Below, in pieces: positions 24,220-34,759 of a DNA stretch of 43,236 nucleotides. A model generated the notes under the pieces. The model did no database searches. It saw nothing but the letters and a program-made list of their open reading frames with translations, and had not been told where the DNA came from. Every line of letters begins with the position of its first letter. The first letter of the stretch is position 1. Where the stretch lies: the NCBI RefSeq assembly GCF_025869515.1, contig NZ_JAOZVR010000101.1:1-43236 (forward strand), given 5' to 3'. The position numbers were made by a program, and so were the translations under genes. Source of the DNA: Ferrovibrio sp. GTDB taxonomy: Bacteria; Pseudomonadota; Alphaproteobacteria; Ferrovibrionales; Ferrovibrionaceae.

Positions 24220-25161
24220 ATGAATTTATCGGCCCTCGACCTCAACCTGCTGGTGGCGCTGGATGCGCTGGTGACCGAGGCGCATGTCGGCCGCGCGGCC
24301 TTGCGCGTCGGCCTGTCGCAGCCGGCGATGAGCCATGCGCTGCGCCGCCTGCGCGAGCTGCTGGGCGACCCGCTGCTGGTGCGCGTCGGTCCCGGCATGG
24401 AACTGACGCCGCGGGCGCAGGGTTTGCGCAGCCCCCTGAAACAGACGCTGGAACAGGTGCGCGGGCTGTTCGTGGCCGACGGTTTCGATCCGGCCACCAG
24501 CACGCGGCGCTTTGCGCTGATGATCCCCGACTACATCATCAATTTCGTGCTGCCGCCGCTGGTGAGCCGCATTGCCGATGAAGCGCCCGGCGTGCGGCTG
24601 GACATCACGCCCTGGCGCGGTGCGCCGTTGCAGGCCAGCGGCGCGATTGCGGCGGAGATCGCCCGCAGCATCGATTTTGCATTCAACTGCCGGCCGGGTG
24701 CTTTGCCCGGCTTTCATCGCCAGCGCCTGTTCGGCGACGTGGATCGCCTCGCGGTGCGGCATGGCCATCCGGTGGGCGCGAAGCTGGGTCGCATGGCGCA
24801 GTTCCTGGCCGCACGCCATGTGGCGGTGATCGGCCGCGGCCAGAGCGAAGACCTGATCGACACCTGGCTGCAAGGCCAGGGCATCCAGCGCCGCATTGCA
24901 CTGTCAGTGCCGAGCTACCTACAGGCATTACACACCGTGGCGCAGAGCGATCTGGTCGCCTTCGTGCCGGGCCGGCTGGTCGCCAGCCTCAGCAAACAGC
25001 TCAATCTGGTGACGGTGGCACCGCCGCTGCAGCCCGAGGCCGACGAGGAATACCTGTTCTGGCCGGTGCGGCACCAGAACGATCCCGGTTCGCTGTGGCT
25101 GCGCCGCCATATCATCGCCGTCGGCCACGTCCTCGACGGGCAGAAGCGCAAGGCGGCTTAG
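24220..25161 (+). CDS. LysR-family transcriptional regulator
   Basis: A 313-residue LysR regulator. The N-terminal winged helix is LDLNLLVALDALVTEAHVGRAALRVGLSQPAMSHALRRLRELLGDPLLVR-like (parts seen at residues 5-55), of the NodD/NahR-type start. A C-terminal periplasmic-binding-like ligand domain follows, with RRFALMIPDY. I take the ATG at 24220, where the usual MNLSALDLNLL begins, rather than 24202. The likely target is the divergent SnoaL-like gene. The effector is unknown. Confidence 0.93.
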   Translation: MNLSALDLNLLVALDALVTEAHVGRAALRVGLSQPAMSHALRRLRELLGDPLLVRVGPGMELTPRAQGLRSPLKQTLEQVRGLFVADGFDPATSTRRFALMIPDYIINFVLPPLVSRIADEAPGVRLDITPWRGAPLQASGAIAAEIARSIDFAFNCRPGALPGFHRQRLFGDVDRLAVRHGHPVGAKLGRMAQFLAARHVAVIGRGQSEDLIDTWLQGQGIQRRIALSVPSYLQALHTVAQSDLVAFVPGRLVASLSKQLNLVTVAPPLQPEADEEYLFWPVRHQNDPGSLWLRRHIIAVGHVLDGQKRKAA

Positions 25162-25172
25162 TCCGCCAGACT

Positions 25173-25655
25173 TCAGGGTGCGAGGTGATCCAGCGGCAAT
25201 GGCACGCCGGCCTTGAGTGTCTGGATGGCGATATTGCTCTGCACTTCGCGCACGATCGGCAGGTTGAGCAACTTGCCGAGCAGGAAGCGCTGATAATGCT
25301 CGAGATCGGGAACGACGACCTCCAGCATGTAATCGGCCGGCCCCGACACGATATGGCAGGCGATCACTTCCGGCATGGCCAGCACCGCGGTATCGAAAGC
25401 ATCGGCATGCGCGTTGGCATGTTCGCCAATCTTGACGCCGACAAAGACCGAGAAGCCGAGCCCGACGCGCTGACGCCGCAGCACGGCCCGGTAGGCTTCG
25501 ATATATCCCTCCGCCTCAAGCCGCTTCACCCGGCGCAGGCAAGGCGATGGCGACAGGCCGACCCGGTCGGCCAGCTCGATATTGCTCAGCCGCCCATCTG
25601 CCTGCAGCGCGGCAATGATCCGGCAGTCGATGGCATCGAGATCATTTTTTGGCAT
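25173..25655 (-). CDS. Lrp/AsnC-family transcriptional regulator
   Basis: A 160-residue Lrp-type regulator. Residues 1-60 form the helix-turn-helix (LDAIDCRIIAALQADGRLSNIELADRVGLSPSPCLRRVKRLE), of which the LSPSPCLRRV recognition helix is diagnostic. Residues 65-150 form the RAM/AsnC ligand domain with VSGPADYMLEVV. Start 25655 has GGAAGG eight bases upstream; a GTG at 25670 lacks one. The family senses amino acids and forms octamers. It is divergent from a small NTF2-fold gene, its probable target. Confidence 0.93.
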   Translation of the reverse strand: MPKNDLDAIDCRIIAALQADGRLSNIELADRVGLSPSPCLRRVKRLEAEGYIEAYRAVLRRQRVGLGFSVFVGVKIGEHANAHADAFDTAVLAMPEVIACHIVSGPADYMLEVVVPDLEHYQRFLLGKLLNLPIVREVQSNIAIQTLKAGVPLPLDHLAP

Positions 25656-25782
25656 ATCCAGCCCTTCCACCTATCCAGAAAGGCATAATGTGCCAAAGAG
25701 CAGCATTTAAACAGATTGAATCGCAAGGATTCGCCCCCGCCGATTATGCCACCGTTCCGCCTCGGCAAGCAGGGAGGCCGCG

Positions 25783-26172
25783 ATGACGACAGAGATGACG
25801 ACAGACATGGCAGCGCTGACACAGGCGGTGCAGCGGTATTTCGATCTCATGTATGACGGCGATGTCGCAGATTTCGACGCCGTCTTTCACACCAGCGCGC
25901 AGTTGCATGGCTTCAGGGCAGGCGGGCTCATCACGGCGATTCCAGCCGCCGCCTATCGGGACATGCTGAGCGGCACACCGTCGCCCCGGTCGCAGGGTGC
26001 GCCCCGGCAACAGGAAATCCTGCTGCTCGACATCGCCGCCGCCGATCAGGCCCTGGCCAAGGTGCGGGTCAGGATCAACGCGATCCTCTACCTCGATTAT
26101 CTTTGCTACCACTGCATCGACCAGCGCTGGCTGATCACCGCCAAGTCGTTCCACGTCGAGGCGCGCCTCTAG
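25783..26172 (+). CDS. NTF2-like protein (lumazine-binding-2 type)
   Basis: A 129-residue NTF2-fold protein resembling the putative lumazine-binding (DUF4440-like) group: a first helix VQRYFDLMYDGDVADFDAVFHTSAQLHG, a middle strand with AKVRVRINAILYLDYLCY, and the ending RWLITAKSFHVE. Two cysteines lie in LCYHC. GGAGG sits five bases before the ATG. Function is unknown. The divergent Lrp regulator probably controls it. Confidence 0.78.
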   Translation: MTTEMTTDMAALTQAVQRYFDLMYDGDVADFDAVFHTSAQLHGFRAGGLITAIPAAAYRDMLSGTPSPRSQGAPRQQEILLLDIAAADQALAKVRVRINAILYLDYLCYHCIDQRWLITAKSFHVEARL

Positions 26173-26184
26173 TCCGCGGCCGCC

Positions 26185-28323
<2,139 letters not shown>

Positions 28324-28344
28324 GCTTTGCCTGTCTGCAACGAA

Positions 28345-28359
28345 GCAAGAGCCGTACCA
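28345..28359 (-). promoter_or_regulatory. Sigma-54 (RpoN) promoter for the Amt-kinase gene
   Basis: On the minus strand TGGTACG-N4-TTGC matches the RpoN consensus TGGCACG-N4-TTGC with one change and keeps the invariant GG-N10-GC. Transcription would begin near 28334, about eleven bases before the ATG. Its position fits nitrogen-regulated expression of an ammonium sensor. Confidence 0.6.
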
Positions 28360-28529
28360 TGGTGAATCACCGATTCTCCTGCATGTAACCGGCTTGTCCC
28401 GGCCATGGGCATGCCTATATTTTCGGCATGACTGTCGGCATTTGCGGCGCGGGCAGTTGGCTTTTGCCCGTTACGCCCTTATCTGTGATGCCAACGGCAA
28501 ACCCTTTTTTGCAAGCGACGATAACCGCC

Positions 28530-29510
28530 ATGGACCTTTCGCCCAAATCCCCAGCCAGCCTTCCCGGCAGCCTGACCGGCCTGACCGCAGCCGCCGGGAC
28601 AGCTCCCGGTGCAGCACCCGCTGCGGCTGCAGACCTGATCAGGGACGCCGACATCACCACCTTCATGGAAGACGTGGTGCAGGCCTCGATGAAACAGCCG
28701 GTGCTGGTCGACTTCTGGGCGCCGTGGTGCGGCCCCTGCAAGCAGCTGACCCCGGCGCTGGAGAAACTGGTCAAGGCGGCCAACGGCAAGCTGCGCCTGG
28801 TCAAGATCAACGTCGACGATCCGAAAAACCAGCCGCTGGCGCAGCAGCTGCGCATCCAGTCGATCCCGGCCGTCTACGCCTTCTCGCAGGGCCAGCCGGT
28901 GGACGGCTTCGTCGGCGCGCTGCCGGAAAGCCAGCTGAAGAAATTCGTCGAGGGCCTGCCGGGTGCCGGCGCCATCGAGGACACCGCCGCGGAAGCCATC
29001 GAGGCCGGCAAGGCCGCGCTGGGCAACCAGGCCTGGGAAGATGCCGCGACCGCCTTCTCCACCGCGCTGGGCACCGAGCCGGAGAACATCTCGGCGCTGG
29101 GCGGTCTGGCGCGTGCCCTGATCGGCATGGGCGAGATCGAGGGCGCCAAGGAAATTCTGGCCGACATTCCGCCGGAGAAGGCCGAGCATGCCGATGTGGT
29201 GGCCGCGCGCTCGGCGCTGGAGCTGCTGGAAGCCGGCAGCCAGGCGGCCGGCAACCTGAAGCCGCTGGAAGCCGCCGTGGCGGCCAATCCGAACGACCAC
29301 CAGGCCCGGCTGGATTATGCCGTGGCGCTGCACGGCGCCGGCCAGGCCGAAGCCGCCATCGACCAGCTGCTGGATATCGTCAAGCGCGACCGCAAATGGA
29401 ACGAGGAGGCCGCGCGCAAGCAGCTGGTGAAAATCTTCGAGGCAATGGGTCCGATGGATCCGGTGGTGGTCGATGCGCGCCGCCGGCTGTCGTCGATCCT
29501 GTTTGCCTGA
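28530..29510 (+). CDS. Thioredoxin-TPR co-chaperone (CnoX/YbbN-like)
   Basis: A 326-residue protein with a thioredoxin domain (residues about 35-145) and a C-terminal tetratricopeptide region. The active site is APWCGPCKQL, so both cysteines are present (about C67/C70), unlike E. coli CnoX/YbbN, which has SxxC. The helical part shows repeated ALGN.AWEDAATAFSTAL-like pairs. The family protects proteins from oxidative aggregation and hands them to chaperonins. I start at the ATG at 28530; upstream codons read as a non-conserved extension. Next is a LON-domain gene 18 bases on. Confidence 0.9.
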   Translation: MDLSPKSPASLPGSLTGLTAAAGTAPGAAPAAAADLIRDADITTFMEDVVQASMKQPVLVDFWAPWCGPCKQLTPALEKLVKAANGKLRLVKINVDDPKNQPLAQQLRIQSIPAVYAFSQGQPVDGFVGALPESQLKKFVEGLPGAGAIEDTAAEAIEAGKAALGNQAWEDAATAFSTALGTEPENISALGGLARALIGMGEIEGAKEILADIPPEKAEHADVVAARSALELLEAGSQAAGNLKPLEAAVAANPNDHQARLDYAVALHGAGQAEAAIDQLLDIVKRDRKWNEEAARKQLVKIFEAMGPMDPVVVDARRRLSSILFA

Positions 29511-29528
29511 ACCAGGCAGGCAGCAGCG

Positions 29529-30212
29529 ATGCATGAGTCCCAGTGTCCCGGCAGCATCGAAGAACTGAGCAGCACCATCCCGATCTTCCCGCTGACTGGC
29601 GTGCTGCTGCTGCCGCGCGGCCTGCTGCCGCTCAATATCTTCGAGCCGCGCTATCTGGCGATGACGCGCGCGGCACTGGACGGATCGAAGCTGATCGGCA
29701 TGGTGCAGCCGACCGAACCCTATGGCCGCGACGGCCAGTCGCCCAAGACCGGCGCCGGCGTCTATACGGTCGGCTGTGTGGGCAAGATCGTCTCGGCAAC
29801 CGAGACCGATGACGGCCGCATCCTGCTGACGCTGAAGGGCCTGTGCCGCTTCCAGGTCGGGCGCGAGGTCGAGGCCGGAACGCCTTATCGCCAGGTCGAA
29901 GCAAACTATTCGGACTATGCCGGCGACATGACGGTGGTGCCTGACGGGTTGTGCGACCGCGACCGGCTGATCTATGCACTGCGCGGCTATTGCGCGCGCC
30001 ACAATCTGCCAGCCGACTGGGATTCGATCACCGCGGTGAATGACGACATGCTGGTGCATTCGCTGGCGATGATCTGCCCATTCAGCGCTGGCGAGAAACA
30101 GGCGCTGCTGGAAGCACCCGACTTCAAGTCCCGCGCCGCCATGCTGATCAGCCTGCTGGAAATGGCACTGCTGGACGGCAGCACCCTGCCGCGCGGCGCC
30201 AAACCGAACTGA
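29529..30212 (+). CDS. LON-substrate-binding-domain protein
   Basis: A 227-residue protein consisting of the Lon N-terminal (PUA-like plus helical) domain without ATPase or protease parts. It shows [29 protein letters not shown], the family start, and [23 protein letters not shown]. Its role is unknown but is thought to involve protein quality control by substrate recognition. It lies between the thioredoxin-TPR gene (18 bases) and the Trm112 gene (13 bases), an order kept across many Alphaproteobacteria. Confidence 0.92.
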   Translation: MHESQCPGSIEELSSTIPIFPLTGVLLLPRGLLPLNIFEPRYLAMTRAALDGSKLIGMVQPTEPYGRDGQSPKTGAGVYTVGCVGKIVSATETDDGRILLTLKGLCRFQVGREVEAGTPYRQVEANYSDYAGDMTVVPDGLCDRDRLIYALRGYCARHNLPADWDSITAVNDDMLVHSLAMICPFSAGEKQALLEAPDFKSRAAMLISLLEMALLDGSTLPRGAKPN

Positions 30213-30225
30213 GAGAGACAAAGCG

Positions 30226-30456
30226 ATGAACGAACCGACCGCCGCACCACAGAGCCCGCCCTCCCGGACTGGCGCTCCTGTCGATCCGAAGCTGCTTGAA
30301 CTGCTGGTCTGCCCGGTCACCAAGGGCCCGCTGACCTATGACCGCGCCCGCAACGAGCTGGTGAGCGAAAAAGCCGGCCTGGCCTTTCCGATCCGCGACG
30401 GCATCCCGATCATGCTGGTGGATGAAGCGCGCCAGATCGACGACACGCTGCTCTGA
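30226..30456 (+). CDS. Trm112-family protein
   Basis: A 76-residue protein of the Trm112/YcaR family: [17 protein letters not shown], a middle strand [26 protein letters not shown]. Only one Cys of the zinc site is present, as is usual in bacterial members that no longer bind zinc. Eukaryotic Trm112 activates methyltransferases; bacterial partners are not well known. A 20-residue disordered Pro/Ser-rich start precedes the domain. GAGAGA lies before the ATG. Confidence 0.93.
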   Translation: MNEPTAAPQSPPSRTGAPVDPKLLELLVCPVTKGPLTYDRARNELVSEKAGLAFPIRDGIPIMLVDEARQIDDTLL

Positions 30457-30484
30457 TCAACCGATGGCATCGGTGTCGAGCGGG

Positions 30485-30880
30485 ATGAACCCGCATTCCC
30501 TCTACCAGCAGGCCGGCCGTCCGGCCTGCACCGATGTGCGCTACATCACCGCCGAGAAGCGGCTGGAAGTGGCTTATGCCGACGGCAAGGCATTTTCCTT
30601 CACAGCGGAATTCCTGCGGATCGAAAGCCCTTCGGCCGAAGTGCAGGGCCACGGCGCCGGGCAGAAGACCCTGGTGCCGGGCCGCCGCCATGTCGGCATC
30701 ATGGGCATCGAGCCGGTGGGTACCTATGCCCTGCGGCTCAAATTCGACGACCTGCACGATACCGGGCTGTACAGCTGGGAATGGTTCTACGACCACGGCC
30801 ACGATCAGGATGCCCTGTGGCAGGACTACCTCAAGCGCCTGGAGGCGCGCGGCTTAAGCCGCGATCCCAGGGCAAAATAG
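30485..30880 (+). CDS. DUF971 / gamma-butyrobetaine hydroxylase-like N-domain protein
   Basis: A protein of about 131 residues made of the DUF971 domain alone: VRYITAEKRLEVAYADGKAFSF, then EFLRIESPSAEVQGHG, IEPVGTYALRLKFDDLHDTGLYSWEWFYD. The tail LYSWEWFYDHG is diagnostic. It resembles the N-terminal part of gamma-butyrobetaine hydroxylase and the ApaG-associated proteins near iron-sulfur genes; function is not known. The start is uncertain (30464 or 30485). It ends the thioredoxin-LON-Trm112 run. Confidence 0.85.
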   Translation: MNPHSLYQQAGRPACTDVRYITAEKRLEVAYADGKAFSFTAEFLRIESPSAEVQGHGAGQKTLVPGRRHVGIMGIEPVGTYALRLKFDDLHDTGLYSWEWFYDHGHDQDALWQDYLKRLEARGLSRDPRAK

Positions 30881-30908
30881 AGACCTAAAGCCGCGCCGGC
30901 CGCCCCCC

Positions 30909-31052
30909 CTAACCAGCCAAAAACACAGTCGGAAAGCCGAGCGCCAGCCACGCCAGCCCCGCCCACAGGCCATCATCCAGCAGGGCCGCGATCAGGCCGA
31001 TGCCGCTGAGCAGGCCGAGCAGGATCGGCATGCCCCACAGTTTCATGTTCAT
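30909..31052 (-). CDS. 47-residue membrane protein coupled to PepSY gene
   Basis: A very small protein, MNMKLWGMPILLGLLSGIG at the start and LAWLALGFPTVFLAG at the end, with two hydrophobic helices split by a short DDG turn. Its ATG overlaps the PepSY stop by one base (TGATG), a clear sign of coupling. Small membrane proteins after PepSY_TM genes are frequent; the role is unknown. Confidence 0.7.
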   Translation of the reverse strand: MNMKLWGMPILLGLLSGIGLIAALLDDGLWAGLAWLALGFPTVFLAG

Positions 31053-32221
31053 CACAGGCTGCTCCGGGCGGCGAGGCCGAGCGGCGCGCCGGCATCCTGT
31101 TCGAGTTCGCGGATACGCTGCTCGATCGGGTTGCGCCGCCGCTTGAGCCACAGATACAGGCCGCTGCCCAGCACCACGATGGTGACGATGTCGAACAACG
31201 CCCAGATCACCTTGAGCGGCATGCCGCCGTAATCGCCGAAATGCAGCGGCTGCGAGACCAGCAGCGCGGTGACGTACCAGGGCATGTCGCGGGTATCGGT
31301 CAGGGCGGCGGTCTGCGCATCCACCAGCACCGGTTTGAGCAGCCGCGCCGTCAGCGGGGCGTCGCCGCGCATGAAGAAAGCATAATGATGCGGGCTGCTG
31401 AAATTGCCGCCCGGGAAGGCGACGAAGGCCGGGTCCATGTCCGGCGCCGCCTTGCGTGCCGTCGCCATGGCCGCCTCCAGCGAGCCCAGCGTCGCCGGCA
31501 TCGGCTGGCCGACATAGGGCGCGGTCATCGATGCCAGCTGGTCAAACTGCCAGTATTTGATGATCAGGTCGGCCCAGGTGTTGATCACGCCGGTGCCGCC
31601 GACCACCAGCGCCCAGACCACGGTGACGATACCGAGCATGTTATGCAGATCGAGCCATTTGACGCGGGCACTGCGCTGCTTGCGCACGGTGCCGAAATCG
31701 AGCTTGCGCATCAGCGGGCCGTAGACGGCGATACCGGTGACGATGGCGACGACGAACAGCAGGCCCATGAAGCCGAGGAACAGCTTGCCCGGCAGGCCGG
31801 CGAACAGGTCGACATGCAGCTGGAACATGATGCGCATGAAGCTGAGTTCGTTCTGCGATATCAGCTTCAGAACTTCGCCGGTGCGGTTGTCGAAGGCGAG
31901 AAAATGCAGGTTCTCATTCGCCTTCATGTCCGGCCCCGTGGTGATCCAGGCCAGCTCCGGCTCCTCGTCGTCCCAGGACATGAACATCACCTGCTCGCCG
32001 GGCCGCTGCTGCTGCGCGGCGGCCACCAGCCGGTCGAGCGGCACAATGGGCGTGCCGGCCGGCATCTCGGCGACTTCGGGCGTGTCGCCCAGCAGATGCT
32101 CGATCTCGTGATGGAAGATCAGCGGCAGGCCGGTGATGCACAGCATCAGCAGGAAGGCCGTGCAGATCAGGCTGGTCCATTTATGCACGAGGTACCAGGT
32201 CTTGAAGGTTTTGACGGTCAT
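31052..32221 (-). CDS. PepSY-associated TM-helix protein
   Basis: A 389-residue inner-membrane protein of the PepSY_TM family. It begins with a cytoplasmic stretch YLVHKWTSLICTAFLLMLCITGLPLIFHHEIEHLL, the hallmark first helix with HKW and H-x(3)H. Three further helices follow, one with LHNMLGIVTVVWALVVGG, and a last near residue 350. The conserved histidines suggest heme or metal-linked electron transfer, and members often sit near siderophore receptors and ferric reductases. GGAG lies five bases before the ATG at 32221. The 47-residue gene is coupled to its end. Confidence 0.88.
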   Translation of the reverse strand: MTVKTFKTWYLVHKWTSLICTAFLLMLCITGLPLIFHHEIEHLLGDTPEVAEMPAGTPIVPLDRLVAAAQQQRPGEQVMFMSWDDEEPELAWITTGPDMKANENLHFLAFDNRTGEVLKLISQNELSFMRIMFQLHVDLFAGLPGKLFLGFMGLLFVVAIVTGIAVYGPLMRKLDFGTVRKQRSARVKWLDLHNMLGIVTVVWALVVGGTGVINTWADLIIKYWQFDQLASMTAPYVGQPMPATLGSLEAAMATARKAAPDMDPAFVAFPGGNFSSPHHYAFFMRGDAPLTARLLKPVLVDAQTAALTDTRDMPWYVTALLVSQPLHFGDYGGMPLKVIWALFDIVTIVVLGSGLYLWLKRRRNPIEQRIRELEQDAGAPLGLAARSSL

Positions 32222-32318
32222 GCGGTCTCCGGACGGCGACAAGTATACTGCCCCTTGGTTAGACGCCTCAGGACCCGGAAACCGGAACGGATTTTGTGCG
32301 GACCGCGGAAAACCGCGC

Positions 32319-33581
32319 TCAGACCAGCGATTCGCCCTTCAGCAGGCGCGGCAGCCGGCCGATATCGCCCATGGCATGCCGCATGAACAGCTTCTTCAGC
32401 GGCCCGATACGGTTGACCACGCCCAGACCGAGGTCGCGGGCGATCCGGAGCGGGGCGATATCGTTGGAGAACAGCCGGGTCAGGCCGTCGGTGACCGCGC
32501 CCAGCACGACATTATCGACCCGGCGCCAGCGTTCGTAGCGATCCAGCACGTCGCTGCGGCCGATATCGAGGCCAAGACGGCGTGCCTCGACCACGGCTTC
32601 GGTCAGCGCCGCGATATCGCGCAGGCCGAGATTGAGTCCCTGCCCGGCGATCGGATGGATGCCATGGGCGGCATCGCCGATCAGCGCCATGCGATGGCCG
32701 GCATAGCGCGTCGCCAGCATGAAGCTCAGCGGATAGGACCAGCGCGGACCAACCACGGCGCAGTCGCCATAGCCGGTGCCGAAGCGCTGGCGCATCTCGG
32801 CGACGAAGCCGGCGTCGTCCAGCGCCATGATGGCGGCGGCCCGCTCGGTCGGTTCGGTCCAGACCAGCGAGGAACGATGCCTGCCGGCTTCATCGTCGGT
32901 CATCGGCAGGATGGCAAACGGCCCGGCCGGCAGGAAACGCTCCTGCGCCACGCCCTCATGCGGCAGCTCGTGCTGCACGGTGCAGACGATGCCGGTCTGG
33001 TTATAGGACCAGTCGATGGTGCGGATGCCGGCCTCGCGGCGCACCGCCGACTGGCGCCCGTCGGCACCGATCACCAGACGCGCGCCGATCCGCCGGCCAT
33101 TGTCGAGGTCGAGCACAGCCGGCGCGCCGGAACCAGCCGCGCCATAGTCGATGTGTCGTGCCGTCATCGGCGCGATCAGTTCCAGATTGGGGCAATCGGC
33201 CAGCGCCGCCTGCTGCGCCAGCCGGGTCACACGGTTTTCCACGAGATAGCCGAAAGGGTCGCTGCCGATGTCGGTATGGTCGTAATGCACGAAGAGCAGC
33301 GAGTCGCCATCCGATACCCGGATATCCCACATCGGCTGCGCCGCGCTGACATGGCGCCACAGGCCGATGGCGTCCAGCATGCGTTGCGAGGCGAGCGCGA
33401 TGGCGGAAACGCGGCCATCGAAGCCGGCGGCGGTGGCCCTGGCGGGGTCTTCGCGGTCGATCACCGCCACCGAAATCCCGTGCCGGGCCAAAGCGATGGC
33501 CTGGGTCAGACCGTTCAGGCCGCCACCGATCACGGCAACGTCGAACTGGTCGGCAGGGGCTGGCTGGGCGGCTGATGTCAT
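32319..33581 (-). CDS. UbiH/UbiF/VisC/COQ6-family FAD hydroxylase
   Basis: A 420-residue flavoprotein monooxygenase of ubiquinone ring hydroxylation. Motifs: the FAD fingerprint VAVIGGGLNGL, DG motif IGADGRQSAVRR and the second FAD motif ALIGDAAHGIHPIAGQGLNLGLRD. Full family length is kept. Its C-terminal part ends with a helical segment typical of UbiH-type enzymes. Which ring position it modifies cannot be told. The ATG at 33581 has GAGG about nine bases before it; one at 33590 is closer to it. Confidence 0.92.
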   Translation of the reverse strand: MTSAAQPAPADQFDVAVIGGGLNGLTQAIALARHGISVAVIDREDPARATAAGFDGRVSAIALASQRMLDAIGLWRHVSAAQPMWDIRVSDGDSLLFVHYDHTDIGSDPFGYLVENRVTRLAQQAALADCPNLELIAPMTARHIDYGAAGSGAPAVLDLDNGRRIGARLVIGADGRQSAVRREAGIRTIDWSYNQTGIVCTVQHELPHEGVAQERFLPAGPFAILPMTDDEAGRHRSSLVWTEPTERAAAIMALDDAGFVAEMRQRFGTGYGDCAVVGPRWSYPLSFMLATRYAGHRMALIGDAAHGIHPIAGQGLNLGLRDIAALTEAVVEARRLGLDIGRSDVLDRYERWRRVDNVVLGAVTDGLTRLFSNDIAPLRIARDLGLGVVNRIGPLKKLFMRHAMGDIGRLPRLLKGESLV

Positions 33582-33714
33582 GGCCGGCATCCTCGGCAGC
33601 CGCCCCCTGCTTGTCCAGCCCCGGTGCCCATACGAGACCGGAGTCGCCGGGCTGGCGGGGCATTTTGCCGCAATTTGCTTGGACGCGGCCGCCGGCCCGT
33701 ACTAGCCTTGGTCC

Positions 33715-34605
33715 ATGCCGCTCAAGCCGCTGACCGCTCTGGTTCTGGCCTGGCTGGCGGGCCTGCCGATGGCAGCCCTGCCATCATCGGCCCTGCTGTC
33801 ATCGGCCCTGCTGTCGTCGGCGCAGGCTGCCGAGCAGATGCCGGTCGATCTCGAACTGCTTCTGGCCATCGATATTTCCGGCAGTATCGACGCCGATGAG
33901 GCCCGGCTGCAGCGCGAAGGCTATGCCCGCGCCCTGATCGACAAGGATGTGATCAAGGCGATCAAGGGCGGTATCCATGGCAAGGTCGCCATCGCCTATT
34001 TCGACTGGTCGGATTCCTACGTGCAGAACGAGATTCTCGACTGGACCCTGATCCATGACGAAGCCAGCGCGCGCGCGGTGTCGCAGCGCCTGATCGATCA
34101 GCAGACCCGCACGGCGCGCCGCACCAGCATTTCCGGCGCCATCAACCATGCCATCCCGCGCTTCGGCACCGGCCCTTTCAAGGGCGTGCGCAAGGTACTG
34201 GATATTTCCGGCGACGGACCGAACAACGACGGCGGACCGATCGATCTCGCGCGCGACAAGGCCCTGGCTGCCGGCATCGTAATCAACGGCCTGCCGATCA
34301 TGAACGGCAAGGTGAATACCTGGGGCTTCCCGGTACTGGAGGACCTCGACCGTTATTTCGAAGGCTGCGTGATCGGCGGGCCGGGCTCTTTCGTGGTGGT
34401 GGCCGAGGGCTTCGACACCTTCCATGAGGCGGTGCGGCGCAAACTGATCCTGGAGATCGCCACGGCCCCGGCGGTGCCGCCGGCCTGGCAAAGACTCGGC
34501 CCGCCGGTGTTCCACAAGGCCCAGTCCGGCTACCGCTATTCCAAGGGCTGCGATATCGGCGGACGTCAAAGCCAGGAATTCTGGCGCCGCCGCATTGACC
34601 AGTAA
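33715..34605 (+). CDS. Exported DUF1194 von Willebrand A-domain protein
   Basis: A 296-residue periplasmic protein. A signal peptide (cleavage likely after AQA near residue 38) precedes a vWA-like domain. The MIDAS motif DISGS is near residue 53, then DEARLQREGYARALID and DISGDGPNNDGG near residue 162, which supplies the other metal ligands. The RRTSISGAINHA loop is characteristic of DUF1194. Function is unknown. The signal peptide contains a small internal duplication (SSALLSSALLSSA), coded by repeated 15-base units. It is divergent from the UbiH-family gene. Confidence 0.88.
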   Translation: MPLKPLTALVLAWLAGLPMAALPSSALLSSALLSSAQAAEQMPVDLELLLAIDISGSIDADEARLQREGYARALIDKDVIKAIKGGIHGKVAIAYFDWSDSYVQNEILDWTLIHDEASARAVSQRLIDQQTRTARRTSISGAINHAIPRFGTGPFKGVRKVLDISGDGPNNDGGPIDLARDKALAAGIVINGLPIMNGKVNTWGFPVLEDLDRYFEGCVIGGPGSFVVVAEGFDTFHEAVRRKLILEIATAPAVPPAWQRLGPPVFHKAQSGYRYSKGCDIGGRQSQEFWRRRIDQ

Positions 34606-34759
34606 CCGGCAAACCGCACCGGACCGGCCGAAAACCCGCCGAAGTCACCCGGCCACGCCTTGGCCTCGCCCGGTTTTTGCCGTATTTCCAAGCAATAAAC
34701 CGACCGGATCAAAATCACCGGCCCGACCCGATCAGACCCTATTCCTCGGAGTATCCTCC

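Noticed and set aside
28360..28400. NtrC binding site upstream of the sigma-54 promoter
   Set aside because: A TGCAGG...GGTGAT pair is present, but the spacing is one base too long and both halves deviate, so I do not claim it.
34640..34690. Terminator after the DUF1194 gene
   Set aside because: A CCGG-rich stretch before TTTTT is present, but the arms do not pair cleanly, so it is too weak to list.
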